A model generated the notes under the pieces. It was not told the DNA's origin and searched no databases. It saw nothing but the letters and a program-made list of their open reading frames with translations. 64,000 nucleotides of DNA. Origin: Streptomyces sp. NA02950 (lineage in GTDB: Bacteria; Actinomycetota; Actinomycetes; Streptomycetales; Streptomycetaceae). Positions 18,919 to 27,594 of this stretch are shown piece after piece. Positions within the stretch are counted from its first letter, which is position 1. Each line of letters begins with the position of its first letter. The position numbers and the translations under genes are program-made. The stretch covers positions 6,011,001 to 6,075,000 of the forward strand of contig NZ_CP054916.1 of the NCBI RefSeq assembly GCF_013364155.1, written 5' to 3'.

Positions 18919-20562
18919 TCACATCCGGAAGACGCCGTAGCCGGGCGCCGCGGGGTCCTTTTCGGGCAGCGGGGCGCTCGCGCACGCGGTGAGCGCGAGA
19001 CCGAGCACCGTACGGGTCTCCAGGGGGTCGATCACTCCGTCGTCCCACAGCCGGGCGGTGGCGTAGTAGGCGCTGCCCTGGGTCTCGTACTGCTCGCGGA
19101 CCGGGGCGCGGAACGCCTCCTCGTCCTCGGCGCTCCACTCCTCGCCGCGCGCCTCGAGCTGGTCGCGCTTGACGGTGGCGAGCACGGAGGCGGCCTGCTC
19201 GCCGCCCATCACCGAGATCTTGGCGTTGGGCCACATCCACAGGAAGCGCGGCGAATAGGCCCGGCCGCACATCGAGTAGTTCCCCGCGCCGTACGAACCG
19301 CCGACCACCACGGTGAGCTTGGGAACCCGGGTGCAGGCCACGGCGGTGACCATCTTGGCGCCGTGCTTGGCGATACCGCCCGCCTCGTAGCTGCGGCCCA
19401 CCATGAAGCCCGAGATGTTCTGGAGGAAGACCAGGGGGATGCCGCGCTGATCGCACAGCTCGATGAAGTGGGCGCCCTTCTGGGCCGATTCGGAGAACAG
19501 GATGCCGTTGTTGGCGACGATGCCCACCGGGTGGCCCATGATCCGGGCGAAGCCGGTGATCAGCGTGGTGCCGAACTCGGCCTTGAACTCGGCGAACCGC
19601 GAGCCGTCCACCACCCGCGCGATCACCTCGCGCACGTCGTACGGCGTGCGGGAGTCGACCGGAACCGCCCCGTACAGCCCCGCGGGGTCCACCGCGGGCT
19701 CCTCGGAGGGCTCCACCCGCCAGGGCAGCGCGCCCAGCTGGGCGGGGGAGGGCGGCAGGGTGGCGACGATGTCGCGCACGATCCGCAGCGCGTGGGCGTC
19801 GTCCTCGGCCAGGTGGTCGGTGACCCCGGAGACCCGGGAGTGGACCTCGCCGCCGCCCAGCTCCTCGGCGGTGACCACCTCGCCGGTGGCCGCCTTCACC
19901 AGCGGCGGCCCGCCCAGGAAGATGGTGCCCTGGCCGCGCACGATGACCGCCTCGTCGCTCATCGCCGGGACATAGGCGCCGCCCGCGGTGCACGACCCCA
20001 GCACCGCCGCGACCTGGGGGATCCCGGCGCCGGACATCCGCGCCTGGTTGTAGAAGATCCGCCCGAAGTGGTCGCGGTCGGGGAAGACCTCGTCCTGCAT
20101 GGGAAGGAAGGCGCCGCCGGAGTCGACCAGATAGACACAGGGCAGCCGGTTCTCCAGCGCGACCTCCTGGGCGCGCAGATGCTTCTTCACCGTCATCGGG
20201 TAATAGGTGCCGCCCTTGACGGTGGCGTCATTGGCGACCACCACCACCTCGCGGCCCGCGACCCGGCCGATCCCGGCGATCACACCCGCCGCCGGGGCCT
20301 GGCCGCCGTACATCCCGTCGGCCGCCAGCGGGGCCAGCTCCAGGAACGGTGAGCCCGGGTCCAGCAGGGTGTCCACCCGGTCCCGCGGCAGCAGCTTGCC
20401 GCGCGCGGTGTGGCGCGTGCGCGCCTTGTCGCCGCCCCCCAGCCGCGCCGCGGCCAGCTTCTCGCGCAGGCGCGCGGCCAGCTCGCGGTGTGCGGCCTCA
20501 TTGGCCTTCCAGGCGTCGGACGCCGGGTCGGCGCCGCTCCGCAGCACCGGTGCCTGCTCCAT
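18919..20562 (-). CDS. Acyl-CoA carboxylase beta subunit (carboxyltransferase)
   Basis: 547 aa, the size of methylcrotonyl-CoA carboxylase beta subunits. It has two crotonase-fold halves with oxyanion holes: [13 protein letters not shown] in the N half and [37 protein letters not shown] in the C half. That Cys/Gly-rich RFLWMWP region is typical of MccB/LiuB rather than PccB. It moves the carboxyl group from biotin to the acyl-CoA. It is first gene of the leftward operon (14-bp gap to the alpha subunit) and divergent from a TetR regulator across a palindromic operator. Confidence 0.93.
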   Translation of the reverse strand: MEQAPVLRSGADPASDAWKANEAAHRELAARLREKLAAARLGGGDKARTRHTARGKLLPRDRVDTLLDPGSPFLELAPLAADGMYGGQAPAAGVIAGIGRVAGREVVVVANDATVKGGTYYPMTVKKHLRAQEVALENRLPCVYLVDSGGAFLPMQDEVFPDRDHFGRIFYNQARMSGAGIPQVAAVLGSCTAGGAYVPAMSDEAVIVRGQGTIFLGGPPLVKAATGEVVTAEELGGGEVHSRVSGVTDHLAEDDAHALRIVRDIVATLPPSPAQLGALPWRVEPSEEPAVDPAGLYGAVPVDSRTPYDVREVIARVVDGSRFAEFKAEFGTTLITGFARIMGHPVGIVANNGILFSESAQKGAHFIELCDQRGIPLVFLQNISGFMVGRSYEAGGIAKHGAKMVTAVACTRVPKLTVVVGGSYGAGNYSMCGRAYSPRFLWMWPNAKISVMGGEQAASVLATVKRDQLEARGEEWSAEDEEAFRAPVREQYETQGSAYYATARLWDDGVIDPLETRTVLGLALTACASAPLPEKDPAAPGYGVFRM

Positions 20563-20607
20563 CGCTGAGAGCCCCCTTGCTCGGTCCGGTTGGTGGCGGA
20601 CAGGATC

Positions 20608-20642
20608 GGTTAATAAGCGTTAACCTACCCATCAGGTTAACG
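20608..20642. promoter_or_regulatory. Overlapping GTTAAC palindromes: TetR operator
   Basis: Two palindromes share a middle arm. One is GGTTAA-N6-TTAACC (20608-20625). The other is CGTTAACCT-N7-AGGTTAACG (20618-20642), with perfect 9-bp arms. Three GTTAAC-type half sites therefore lie in 35 bp. The region is between the divergent carboxylase operon and the TetR gene, so the TetR product is the obvious ligand and would control both directions. Confidence 0.8.
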
Positions 20643-20666
20643 ACCACTAACCCCGCTGTCTAGAAT
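20637..20666 (+). promoter_or_regulatory. Leaderless promoter of the TetR gene
   Basis: A -35-like TTAACG (20637-20642) sits in the right operator arm and a -10 TAGAAT at 20661-20666, with 18 nt between. The -10 ends 7 nt before ATG 20674, so the transcript should begin at or next to the start codon. Bound repressor would cover the -35. Confidence 0.6.
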
Positions 20667-20673
20667 TGATTCC

Positions 20674-21309
20674 ATGAGCACGCACGCCCCCGCCCCGACC
20701 CGCCGTGAACAGATCCTCAAGGAGGCCGCGCGGCTCTTCGCCGAGCGCGGCTTCCACGGCGTCGGTGTCGACGAGATAGGCGCGGCCGTCGGCATCAGCG
20801 GCCCCGGCCTCTACCGCCACTTCGCAGGCAAGGAGGCGATGCTCGCCGAGCTGCTGGTGGGCATCAGCGGCCGGCTGCTGACCGGCGGGAAGAAGCGCGC
20901 CGCCGAGGCCGAGGGCGGCGGTCTGAGCCCGGCCCAGGTGCTGGACTCGCTCATCGAGGGACATATCGACTTCGCGCTCGACGACCGGCCGCTGATCATC
21001 CTCCACGACCGCGAGCTCGACCGGCTCCGGGACACCGACCGCAAGCTGGTGCGCTCGCTCCAGCGGCAGTACGTGGAGCTGTGGGTCGAGGTGGTGCGCA
21101 CGGTCTACCCCGGGCTCGCCGAGGCCGATGCCCGCGCCTGTGTGCACGCCGTCTTCGGGCTGCTCAACTCCACCCCGCACCTCGGCCGCCCCGGCGCCCT
21201 CCCGGGGCGCGCGGCCACCGCCGCCCTGCTGCACCGGCTGGCACTGGGAGCCTTCGCCGCCGCCCGTGCCACGGACGGCGCCTCCGGACAGGGTGGACAG
21301 GGTCGCTAA
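20674..21309 (+). CDS. TetR-family regulator of the acyl-CoA/leucine operon
   Basis: 211 aa. The N-terminal HTH (residues about 8-55) reads RREQILKEAARLFAERGFHGVGVDEIGAAVGISGPGLYRHFAGKEAMLAELL. The C-terminal ligand domain is typical of acyl-CoA-responsive TetR proteins. It is divergent from the carboxylase/HMG-CoA lyase/acdH operon, with shared palindromes between them. It probably represses that operon and itself until an acyl-CoA intermediate binds; the ligand is inference. The upstream GTTAAC operator overlaps its own leaderless promoter. Confidence 0.92.
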   Translation: MSTHAPAPTRREQILKEAARLFAERGFHGVGVDEIGAAVGISGPGLYRHFAGKEAMLAELLVGISGRLLTGGKKRAAEAEGGGLSPAQVLDSLIEGHIDFALDDRPLIILHDRELDRLRDTDRKLVRSLQRQYVELWVEVVRTVYPGLAEADARACVHAVFGLLNSTPHLGRPGALPGRAATAALLHRLALGAFAAARATDGASGQGGQGR

Positions 21310-21329
21310 CCGGCCGGTAGCTTTCGCTG

Positions 21330-21351
21330 AGCAAGCGCTTAGAAGCTTGCT
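21330..21351. promoter_or_regulatory. Inverted repeat before the LCAD-type dehydrogenase
   Basis: AGCAAGC-N8-GCTTGCT, perfect 7-bp arms, with an internal palindrome AAGCGCTT (21333-21340). It lies 21 bp after the TetR stop and 92 bp before the dehydrogenase start. It differs from the GTTAAC operator upstream, so a different regulator is likely. AGCAAGC-type boxes are known near acyl-CoA genes in actinobacteria. Confidence 0.55.
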
Positions 21352-21443
21352 GTCAACCCGGCATGGTGCGACCACGGCGGCGAGCGGTCACAGGCGCGCG
21401 AGCGGCGGGGGTCGAGCCGCGAGAACGAGTAGGGGAGTGGCTG

Positions 21444-22601
21444 ATGCGCCGCACGGTGTTCAACGAGGACCACGAGGCGTTCCGGCAGACCATCCGCGAC
21501 TTCATCGCGGCCGAGGTCGTGCCGTACTACGACGAGTGGCGCGAGGCGGGCCAGGCCCCGCGCGAGTTCTACAAGAAACTCGGTGAGCTGGGTGTCTTCG
21601 GGATCGAGGTCCCCGAGGAGTACGGCGGCGCGGGCGAGACCAGCTTCAAGTTCAACGCGGTGATCACCGAGGAGTGCGCCCGGGCCGGGGTCAGCTTCGG
21701 CGGCAGCGGGGTGCACACCGGGCTCTGTCTGCCCTACCTGCTCGCGTACGCCACCGAGGAGCAGAAGCGGCGGTGGCTGCCCCCCTTCGTCTCCGGCGAC
21801 ATGATGACCGCCATCGCCATGACCGAGCCGGGCACCGGTTCGGACCTGGCGGGCATGAAGACCACCGCCAAGCTCTCCGCGGACGGCACCCACTACGTCC
21901 TCAACGGCGCCAAGACCTTCATCACCGGCGGGGTGCTCGCCGACCGGGTGCTGGTCTGCGCCCGCACCGCGGCCGCCACCCCCGAGGACCGCCGCGCGGG
22001 CATATCCATCCTCGTGGTCGACACCAAGAGCGAGGGCTACGCGGTCGGCCGCAGGCTGGAGAAGTTGGGCCTGAAGACCTCCGACACCGCCGAACTGTCC
22101 TTCACCGACGTCAAGGTGCCGGTCGAGGACCTGCTCGGCGAGGAGGGCAAGGCGTTCGGCTACCTCGCCCACAACCTGCCCCAGGAGCGGCTGGGCATCG
22201 CCGTCGGAGCCTACGCGCAGGCCGCCGCCGCCGTGGAGTTCGCCAAGAGCTACGTCCAGGAGCGCACGGTCTTCGGCAAGTCGGTGGCGTCCTTCCAGAA
22301 CACCAAGTTCACGCTCGCCGACTGCAAGTCCGAGGTGGACGCGATGCAGGCGGTCGTGGACCGGGCCCTGGACGCGCACGACGCCGGTGAGCTGACCGCC
22401 GCCGACGCCGCCTCCGCCAAGCTGTTCGCCACCGAGCGCGCCAACGTCGTCATCGACAAGTGCCTCCAGCTGCACGGCGGTTACGGGTACATGATGGAGT
22501 ACCCCATCGCCCGGCTGTACGCGGACACCCGCGTCAACCGCATCTACGGCGGCACCAGCGAGGTCATGCGGTCCATCGTCGCCAAGTCGATGGGACTGTG
22601 A
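21444..22601 (+). CDS. Acyl-CoA dehydrogenase, long-chain (LCAD) type
   Basis: 385 aa from ATG 21444, preceded by AGGGGAG. Complete ACAD fold: FRQTIRDFIAAEVVPYYDEWREAG, MTEPGTGSDLAGMKTTA, YVLNGAKTFITGG, LQLHGGYGYMMEYPIARLYADTRV. The C-terminal loop is IYGGTSEVMR, so the short/medium-chain catalytic Glu is a Gly. Instead Glu248 in NLPQERLGIAVGAYAQA occupies the helix-G position used by LCAD and isovaleryl-CoA dehydrogenases. It probably oxidises longer or branched acyl-CoAs. It precedes the thioesterase by 63 bp and is likely in one transcript with it. Confidence 0.93.
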   Translation: MRRTVFNEDHEAFRQTIRDFIAAEVVPYYDEWREAGQAPREFYKKLGELGVFGIEVPEEYGGAGETSFKFNAVITEECARAGVSFGGSGVHTGLCLPYLLAYATEEQKRRWLPPFVSGDMMTAIAMTEPGTGSDLAGMKTTAKLSADGTHYVLNGAKTFITGGVLADRVLVCARTAAATPEDRRAGISILVVDTKSEGYAVGRRLEKLGLKTSDTAELSFTDVKVPVEDLLGEEGKAFGYLAHNLPQERLGIAVGAYAQAAAAVEFAKSYVQERTVFGKSVASFQNTKFTLADCKSEVDAMQAVVDRALDAHDAGELTAADAASAKLFATERANVVIDKCLQLHGGYGYMMEYPIARLYADTRVNRIYGGTSEVMRSIVAKSMGL

Positions 22602-22664
22602 TGGCCGCAGGCCCCGCCGGGCGGCAACAGCGCCGCAACACCGTTCTGCAAGACTGTTTGAACC

Positions 22665-23552
22665 ATGAATGACGCACTCCAGGGCCTGCTCGAACTGCTC
22701 GACCTCGAGCGGATCGAGCGGGACATCTTCCGCGGCACCAGCGACGCCGCGCCCATGGTGCCGCGGGTCTTCGGCGGCCAGGTGGCCGCGCAGGCCCTGG
22801 TCGCCGCGGGCCGCACCGTCCCGGACGACCGCTCGGCGCACTCGCTGCACGCCTACTTCCTGCGGCCCGGCGACCCCGGGGCGCCCATCGTCTACACGGT
22901 CGACCGGATCCGCGACGGGCGGTCCTTCACCACCCGCCGGGTGGTGGCCGTCCAGCACGGACAGCCGATCTTCCACTTGTCGGCGTCCTTCCAGACGTTC
23001 GAGGAGGGGCTCGAGCACCAGGAGCGGATGCCGGACGTCCCCGACCCGCTGTCCCTGCCGACCGCCCGGGAACTGCTGCCCCGTTACAAGGACCTCATCG
23101 GGCCGGAGGTCAGCGAGCGGATGCTGATGTCCCGGGCCGCGGTGGACCTGCGCTACGTGGACGAGCCGCCCTACGGCAGCGTCGGACGGCCGCGTGAGGC
23201 GAAGTCGCAGGTGTGGTTCCGGACCAACGGCAAACTGGACGGTGTGGCCGATGACCCGCTGCTCCACGTCTGCCTGGCCACCTATGTCTCCGATATGACC
23301 CTGCTGGACTCGGTGCTGCTGGCGCACGGCCGGGGCGGCTGGGCGGTGGGGGACATCGTCGGCGCCAGCCTCGACCACGCCATGTGGTTCCACCGTCCGT
23401 TCCGGGTGGACGACTGGCTGCTGTACGACCAGGAGAGTCCCTCGGCGTCCGGCGGCCGCGGCCTCGCCAGGGGCCGGATCTTCACCGCCGACGGGCGGCT
23501 GGCCGTCTCCGTGATTCAGGAAGGGCTCATGCGGGTGCCGCGCACGGGGTGA
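22665..23552 (+). CDS. Acyl-CoA thioesterase II (TesB family)
   Basis: 295 aa with double hotdog fold. The first hotdog has FGGQVAAQALVAAGRTV and HSLHAYFLRPGDPGAPIVYTVDRIRDGRSFTTRRV. The second has LATYVSDMTLLDS and SLDHAMWFHRPFRVDDWLLYDQESPSASGGRGLARGRIFT. Asp in the YVSDMTLLDS region with Gln/Thr forms the usual TesB site. It hydrolyses acyl-CoA to fatty acid and CoA and may relieve CoA trapping during fatty-acid breakdown beside the LCAD-type dehydrogenase upstream. ATG 22665 has no strong ribosome site. Confidence 0.93.
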   Translation: MNDALQGLLELLDLERIERDIFRGTSDAAPMVPRVFGGQVAAQALVAAGRTVPDDRSAHSLHAYFLRPGDPGAPIVYTVDRIRDGRSFTTRRVVAVQHGQPIFHLSASFQTFEEGLEHQERMPDVPDPLSLPTARELLPRYKDLIGPEVSERMLMSRAAVDLRYVDEPPYGSVGRPREAKSQVWFRTNGKLDGVADDPLLHVCLATYVSDMTLLDSVLLAHGRGGWAVGDIVGASLDHAMWFHRPFRVDDWLLYDQESPSASGGRGLARGRIFTADGRLAVSVIQEGLMRVPRTG

Positions 23553-23640
23553 GCGCGGCATGCGGGCCTGCGGCGGACGCCCGCCCCGGGCCCGCGGCGC
23601 GCGGCGGGGGCGCGCGCCGGTGCGGTCGGGAGCCGACGCG

Positions 23641-24450
23641 TCAGAAGCGGGCCTCGAGGCCGGCCGCGTCCAGCAGATAGGCGGTCATCGGGTCGTAGAA
23701 CCGCGGGTTGGTGACATGGTCGTCCAGCGGGACGACCACCGAGAGGGTGCCCTCGGACTCGCCGAGGAAGAGGGCCGGGTCATTGCAGTCCGCGTACCCG
23801 ACGGCGTCGATGCCCCGCTGTCCGGCGCATCCGGCCCAGCCGTGGTCGGCGACCACCAGATCGGGCAGCGGACGCCCCTCGCGGGCCAGCCCGTCCAGGA
23901 TCGCCGCCATCGGCGCGGGGGAGTGGGTGTGCCAGAGGGTCGCCCCTCGCTCCAGCATCGCCACGTCGCAGAACTGGAAGACGTACCCCTCGTCGGCCTG
24001 GAGCCCGCCGGGGATCTCCACGATGTCGCAGCCCGCGGCCCGCAGCGCCGCCGCCGTGGCCCGGTGGACCTCCAGCAGTCCGCCCGGGTGGCCGGTGGCG
24101 AACAGCACCCGCTCCTGGGTCTCGGCCGCCTTCCGCAGCACCGACGCCATCCGGTCCAGCGCGCCGACCGTCAGCTCGGGGTCGATGGTGTCCTGGCCCG
24201 AGCGGTGCTGCGGATCGTCGATCACCCCGCACCGCTCCGCCATGACCGCCAGCACGTCCTGTTCGTCGACCCAGCGGTCGCCCAGTTCCAGACCGAGCCA
24301 GTAGTGGCGGTCGCCGTTCGCCAGTTTGCGGTAGTGGGAGAGGTTGTTCTCCCGGGGAGTGGCGACATCGCCCGCGATGCGGGTACGGACAAGGTGGTCG
24401 ATCAACTCGCCACGACTGGGCACGGTACTGGGTATGGGCATGTGGCCCAT
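23641..24450 (-). CDS. Actinobacterial phosphatase-family protein
   Basis: 269 aa. I recall this family as annotated simply phosphatase in actinobacteria. The N-terminus SRGELIDHLVRTRIAGDVATPRENNL leads to a core with FATGHPGGLLEVHRATAAALRAAGCDIVEIP, ATLWHTHSPAPMAAIL, VVADHGWAGCAGQRGIDAVGYADCNDPAL and a C-terminal VVPLDDHVTNPRFYDPMTAYLL. Conserved His, Asp and Cys clusters suggest a metal-dependent enzyme; the substrate is unknown. It is convergent with the thioesterase and transcribed toward it. An alternative ATG lies three codons in. Confidence 0.75.
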   Translation of the reverse strand: MGHMPIPSTVPSRGELIDHLVRTRIAGDVATPRENNLSHYRKLANGDRHYWLGLELGDRWVDEQDVLAVMAERCGVIDDPQHRSGQDTIDPELTVGALDRMASVLRKAAETQERVLFATGHPGGLLEVHRATAAALRAAGCDIVEIPGGLQADEGYVFQFCDVAMLERGATLWHTHSPAPMAAILDGLAREGRPLPDLVVADHGWAGCAGQRGIDAVGYADCNDPALFLGESEGTLSVVVPLDDHVTNPRFYDPMTAYLLDAAGLEARF

Positions 24451-24603
24451 TGTCGCCCCTGCCGAGGCGGAATGGGGGCCTCCGCCGCAGCGCGGACACG
24501 GTCGGGCGTGGTGTGACGAGAGTCACCGCAGTGGCCCCGCCGGAGCCGGTGCGTCCGCGGCGGGACGGCGGTGCCGCCGACGGATCGCGGTGCGCGGGCA
24601 TGA

Positions 24604-24639
24604 GCCGGGGCCCGCACCTTCGCAGGTGCGGGCCCCGGC
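24604..24639 (-). terminator. Terminator of the cold-shock gene
   Basis: A perfect 16-bp GC-rich stem (24604-24619 with 24624-24639) closed by a tetraloop lies 17 bp past the stop codon of the cold-shock gene. On the transcribed strand the loop reads GCGA, a stable GNRA type. No T-tract follows. Confidence 0.9.
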
Positions 24640-24656
24640 TGAAGAGGTGCCTCGCG

Positions 24657-24860
24657 TCAGGCGGGAACGATGTTCTCGGCCTGCGGGCCCTTCTGGCCCT
24701 GCGTGACGTCGAACGTCACCTTCTGGCCTTCCTGGAGCTCGCGGAAGCCCTGGGTGGCGATGTTCGAGTAGTGGGCGAAGACGTCGGCGCCGCCGCCGTC
24801 CTGCTCGATGAAGCCGAAGCCCTTTTCCGCGTTGAACCACTTCACGGTGCCGGTTGCCAT
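24657..24860 (-). CDS. Cold-shock protein (CspA family)
   Basis: 67 aa, a complete single OB-fold. Motifs: [17 protein letters not shown] (RNP1 KGFGFI) and DVFAHYSNI (RNP2 VFAHY), with the usual C-terminal QGPQAENI-like end ([11 protein letters not shown]). It binds single-stranded RNA and DNA and melts RNA structure. The start is ATG 24860 with TAAGGAG upstream. It is divergent from an SCO5918-family gene, a pairing I recall from other Streptomyces loci. A strong hairpin terminator follows. Confidence 0.97.
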   Translation of the reverse strand: MATGTVKWFNAEKGFGFIEQDGGGADVFAHYSNIATQGFRELQEGQKVTFDVTQGQKGPQAENIVPA

Positions 24861-24958
24861 GTCAATCTCCTTAGATGGGGGCCGAGTCGGAACCCGTATG
24901 TGACGGATTCCGTGTCGCCGCAATGACCCCATCCGGAAAATGACCGGTAAAAACAAAA

Positions 24959-24989
24959 TGCGCCTGAAGGCTACATCCCGTCAGGCGCA
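24959..24989. repeat. Inverted repeat between csp and the SCO5918-family gene
   Basis: TGCGCCTGA (24959-24967) and TCAGGCGCA (24981-24989) are perfect 9-bp arms around a 13-nt loop. It lies about 100 bp before the csp start on its transcribed side and 155 bp before the other gene. It could be a 5' leader structure of the cold-shock mRNA or an operator for both genes. Confidence 0.6.
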
Positions 24990-25143
24990 CACAAGTTCAT
25001 GGGTACCAAAACTGCAACTGAAAGCACTCTACCATGCTCCTCGGCTGAGCGGCGACAACCTCCGGAAATTCCTCCGCTTCCCCTGGGCTGCCCGGTGTGG
25101 GACTCTGGATTTCCGGATCCCCCCCTCTCCCCGTTGAGGCACT

Positions 25144-25446
25144 ATGCGCTGCATTATCGCCAATTTCGCCTTCGACCTGACCGCGCGGGAGGTGACGGAG
25201 GCGATGATCGGCATCAGCCCCGAACCGGTCACCGGCCCTTCGGTGCGCATCGGGCGCCGCACCTACCCCGTCAAGCAGGTCGGCGCTGTGATCACCCGCC
25301 AGGACCGCCGCGACTTCAGCGCGGGTGAGGTCAGCCGGGCCATGAAGCGTCTCGGATTCACCTGCTACCCGGCACCGGAGCCCACCTCGGCCAACCCCGT
25401 CGAGCAGGCTTCCGGGCTCCTGGGGGGACCGGCGAAGGACGGCTGA
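25144..25446 (+). CDS. SCO5918-family protein
   Basis: 100 aa. The sequence MRCIIANFAFDLTAREVTEAM, the middle EPVTGPSVRIGRRTYPVKQVGAVITRQDRRDFSAGEVSRAM and LGFTCY match the family I know as SCO5918-like. Function is not established. Members sit near cold-shock and DEAD-box RNA helicase genes, and here one is divergent from a cold-shock gene, so a role in RNA handling at low temperature is plausible. The C-terminal 20 residues are variable. The start is ATG 25144; the immediate upstream has no clear ribosome site. Confidence 0.85.
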   Translation: MRCIIANFAFDLTAREVTEAMIGISPEPVTGPSVRIGRRTYPVKQVGAVITRQDRRDFSAGEVSRAMKRLGFTCYPAPEPTSANPVEQASGLLGGPAKDG

Positions 25447-25451
25447 GAAAA

Positions 25452-25466
25452 TGGACGCGGTGTCCA
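25452..25466. promoter_or_regulatory. Inverted repeat upstream of the agmatinase gene
   Basis: TGGAC-GCGGT-GTCCA, perfect 5-bp arms, 68 bp before the start codon. A -10-like TAGGCT (25522-25527) ends 7 nt before ATG 25535, suggesting a leaderless mRNA. The repeat would then lie about -70 to -80, an activator or repressor position. Confidence 0.45.
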
Positions 25467-25534
25467 AATGAGCGGCACCGGGTCCTCGGATCCGTACATG
25501 TGGCGCGGCGGCGGATCTGCCTAGGCTCGTCCGT

Positions 25535-26521
25535 ATGACCACAGCTCCCCGACAGTCCTCCGCCGCCCCCGTCGGCCCCGTCGACTCCTCCCGGGCCCCG
25601 CGCTTCGCCGGTCCCGCGACCTTCGCCCGGCTGCCGCGCGTCGACGAGGTCGGCGGCACCACGGACGTCGCCGTGGTCGGCGTGCCCTTCGACAGCGGTG
25701 TCTCCTACCGGCCCGGCGCCCGCTTCGGCGGCAACGCCATCCGTGAGGCGTCCCGGCTGCTGCGGCCCTACAACCCGGCGCAAAACGCCTCGCCCTTCGC
25801 CCTCGCGCAGGTCGCCGACGCCGGTGACATCGCCGCCAACCCGTTCAACATCAACGAGGCTGTCGAGACCGTCCAGGCAGCGGCCGACGACCTGCTGGAC
25901 ACCGGCGCCCGGCTGATGACCCTGGGCGGCGACCACACCATCGCCCTCCCGCTGCTGCGCGCCATGGCCCGCAAGCACGGCCCGGTGGCCCTGCTGCACT
26001 TCGACGCCCACCTGGACACCTGGGACACCTACTTCGGTGCCGAGTACACCCATGGCACGCCCTTCCGGCGCGCGGTCGAGGAGGGCATCCTCGACACCTC
26101 CGCCCTCTCGCATGTCGGTACCCGAGGTCCGCTCTACGGGAAGAAGGACCTGGACGACGACGAGAAGATGGGCTTCGGCATCGTCACCTCCGCCGATGTC
26201 ATGCGGCGCGGCGTGGACGAGATCACCGACCAGCTCCGCCAGCGCATCGGTGACCGCCCGCTGTACATCTCCATCGACATCGACGTCCTCGACCCGGCCC
26301 ACGCGCCCGGCACCGGTACCCCCGAGGCAGGCGGTCTGACCTCCCGCGAGCTGCTGGAGATCCTGCGCGGGCTGTCCGGCTGCCACCTGGTCTCGGCCGA
26401 CCTGGTCGAGGTCGCCCCGGCCTACGACCACGCCGAGATCACCTCGGTCGCCGCCTCTCACACGGCGTACGAGCTGACCACGATCATGGCCCGCCAGATC
26501 GCGGCCTCGCGGGGCGCCTGA
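25535..26521 (+). CDS. speB: Agmatinase-family ureohydrolase
   Basis: 328 aa. Manganese-binding motifs of the arginase/agmatinase fold are all present: [28 protein letters not shown] and [22 protein letters not shown]. It hydrolyses agmatine to putrescine and urea. The same family includes guanidinobutyrase and guanidinopropionase, and sequence alone does not settle the substrate in actinobacteria. It is a stand-alone gene, preceded by a small inverted repeat and followed by an 11-bp hairpin. Confidence 0.92.
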   Translation: MTTAPRQSSAAPVGPVDSSRAPRFAGPATFARLPRVDEVGGTTDVAVVGVPFDSGVSYRPGARFGGNAIREASRLLRPYNPAQNASPFALAQVADAGDIAANPFNINEAVETVQAAADDLLDTGARLMTLGGDHTIALPLLRAMARKHGPVALLHFDAHLDTWDTYFGAEYTHGTPFRRAVEEGILDTSALSHVGTRGPLYGKKDLDDDEKMGFGIVTSADVMRRGVDEITDQLRQRIGDRPLYISIDIDVLDPAHAPGTGTPEAGGLTSRELLEILRGLSGCHLVSADLVEVAPAYDHAEITSVAASHTAYELTTIMARQIAASRGA

Positions 26522-26546
26522 GCGGGGCCGGCCGCGCCTGACCCGG

Positions 26547-26577
26547 GCCGGTCACCGTCCGGGCGCCGGTGACCGGC
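26547..26577 (+). terminator. Terminator after the agmatinase gene
   Basis: GCCGGTCACCG (26547-26557) and CGGTGACCGGC (26567-26577) are perfect 11-bp arms around a 9-nt loop, 25 bp past the stop. It also lies downstream of the convergent hypothetical gene and may serve both. Confidence 0.8.
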
Positions 26578-26631
26578 TCTTCACCCAGGTCCGTCTGCGA
26601 AGGGGGCGTCCGGCCCCTTCGACGACGGACC

Positions 26632-27360
26632 CTAGTGGACGAGGACATCCAGGTCCTTGTGGCCCACCCCCGGGGCGTTCAGGGCCAGCCAGCCGTGGCC
26701 GCGCACCTCGGTGTCCGCGTCGAGCAGGGTCGGGTCCACCGACAGATGGCCGCACGCGGTGGTGGCGCCCGCGGTCCCGGCGAAGGAATCGGGCTCGTCG
26801 TACCCGGCGTCGAAGTCCTCGGTGTCCAGCAGCCGTTCCTCCCACGGCAGCGGTTCGCCCACCCACTCCGGGTCGCTCGAGGCCGCGTAGCGCCGCCGGA
26901 TCCGGCCCTGTTCGGCGACCACCCAGATATCCGTGCCGCCCGCTATGTCCTCGAGGAACATCTGCGCCTCGCCGCAGGCGGCGCTCAGCCGCTCCGCCGC
27001 GCCCATCATGGCGTCCCAGTCCATGGTCACCACGGTGTCCAGATGGCCGAAGACCAGCCGCCAGCCATCGAGTTCGGGCGTGATGAACACGGGGACGGCG
27101 TCGGAACGGGTCGGCAGATCCTCCACACCCACCCCCTCGTCGAAGGTGACCGGAACGCGGTCATGCAGATCCAGGGCGGTGAACAGGCCCTCGTAGGTCT
27201 CGCCGGGCACCGCGTACCACCAGTTGGTGGGGAGGTACAGCCTCGGTGGCTCCCAGCAGGACTTCAGCGTGGCCCGGCGGGCCAGCAGCTTCTTGTCGCG
27301 TTCGCCCAGGCGGTCGGTGAATCCGGCGGTCAGCAGCGTTTCGAGGTGGCTTTCGATCAT
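26632..27360 (-). CDS. Hypothetical protein, possible SMI1/SUKH-like fold
   Basis: 242 aa from ATG 27360 (MIESHLETLLTAGFTDRLGERD); a GTG/ATG pair at 27390-27393 would add 10-11 residues, and none has a clear ribosome site. The protein is acidic and Trp-rich (PPRLYLPTNWWYAVPGETYEGLF, LDGWRLVFGHLDTVVTMDWDAMM). Segments such as DIWVVAEQGRIRRRYAASSDPEWVGEPLPWEERL resemble actinobacterial immunity-type proteins, but this is a weak impression. No signal peptide or membrane helix is present. It is flanked by the agmatinase gene (convergent) and the GH65 gene (divergent). Confidence 0.6.
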   Translation of the reverse strand: MIESHLETLLTAGFTDRLGERDKKLLARRATLKSCWEPPRLYLPTNWWYAVPGETYEGLFTALDLHDRVPVTFDEGVGVEDLPTRSDAVPVFITPELDGWRLVFGHLDTVVTMDWDAMMGAAERLSAACGEAQMFLEDIAGGTDIWVVAEQGRIRRRYAASSDPEWVGEPLPWEERLLDTEDFDAGYDEPDSFAGTAGATTACGHLSVDPTLLDADTEVRGHGWLALNAPGVGHKDLDVLVH

Positions 27361-27528
27361 GGCCGGAAGAATAGGCGGAGCCGCCGACATCACCCCGCCG
27401 ATGTACGGGAGTTGTCAGTTTGACGTGTATCTGCCGAGCTCAGATAAGGGGCAAAGCGAAACAAAGCGCATATAGGCGATATCCAGTTGTGAACTTGTGT
27501 TCATATATTGAAGGCATTCGCTCATCCA

Positions 27529-27557
27529 TTGACCCGTTGCGTTCACCTCTTTATGGT
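27529..27557 (+). promoter_or_regulatory. Vegetative-type promoter of the GH65 gene
   Basis: TTGACC (27529-27534), a 17-nt spacer, then TATGGT (27552-27557) gives a near-consensus sigma-HrdB promoter. The predicted start is about 30 nt before ATG 27595. Just upstream the DNA is markedly AT-rich for this genome, with the palindrome TGAAC-TTGT-GTTCA (27490-27503), a candidate operator. Confidence 0.7.
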
Positions 27558-27594
27558 CACTGCGACCGTCATCGGCGAACCACGACGGAGAACA

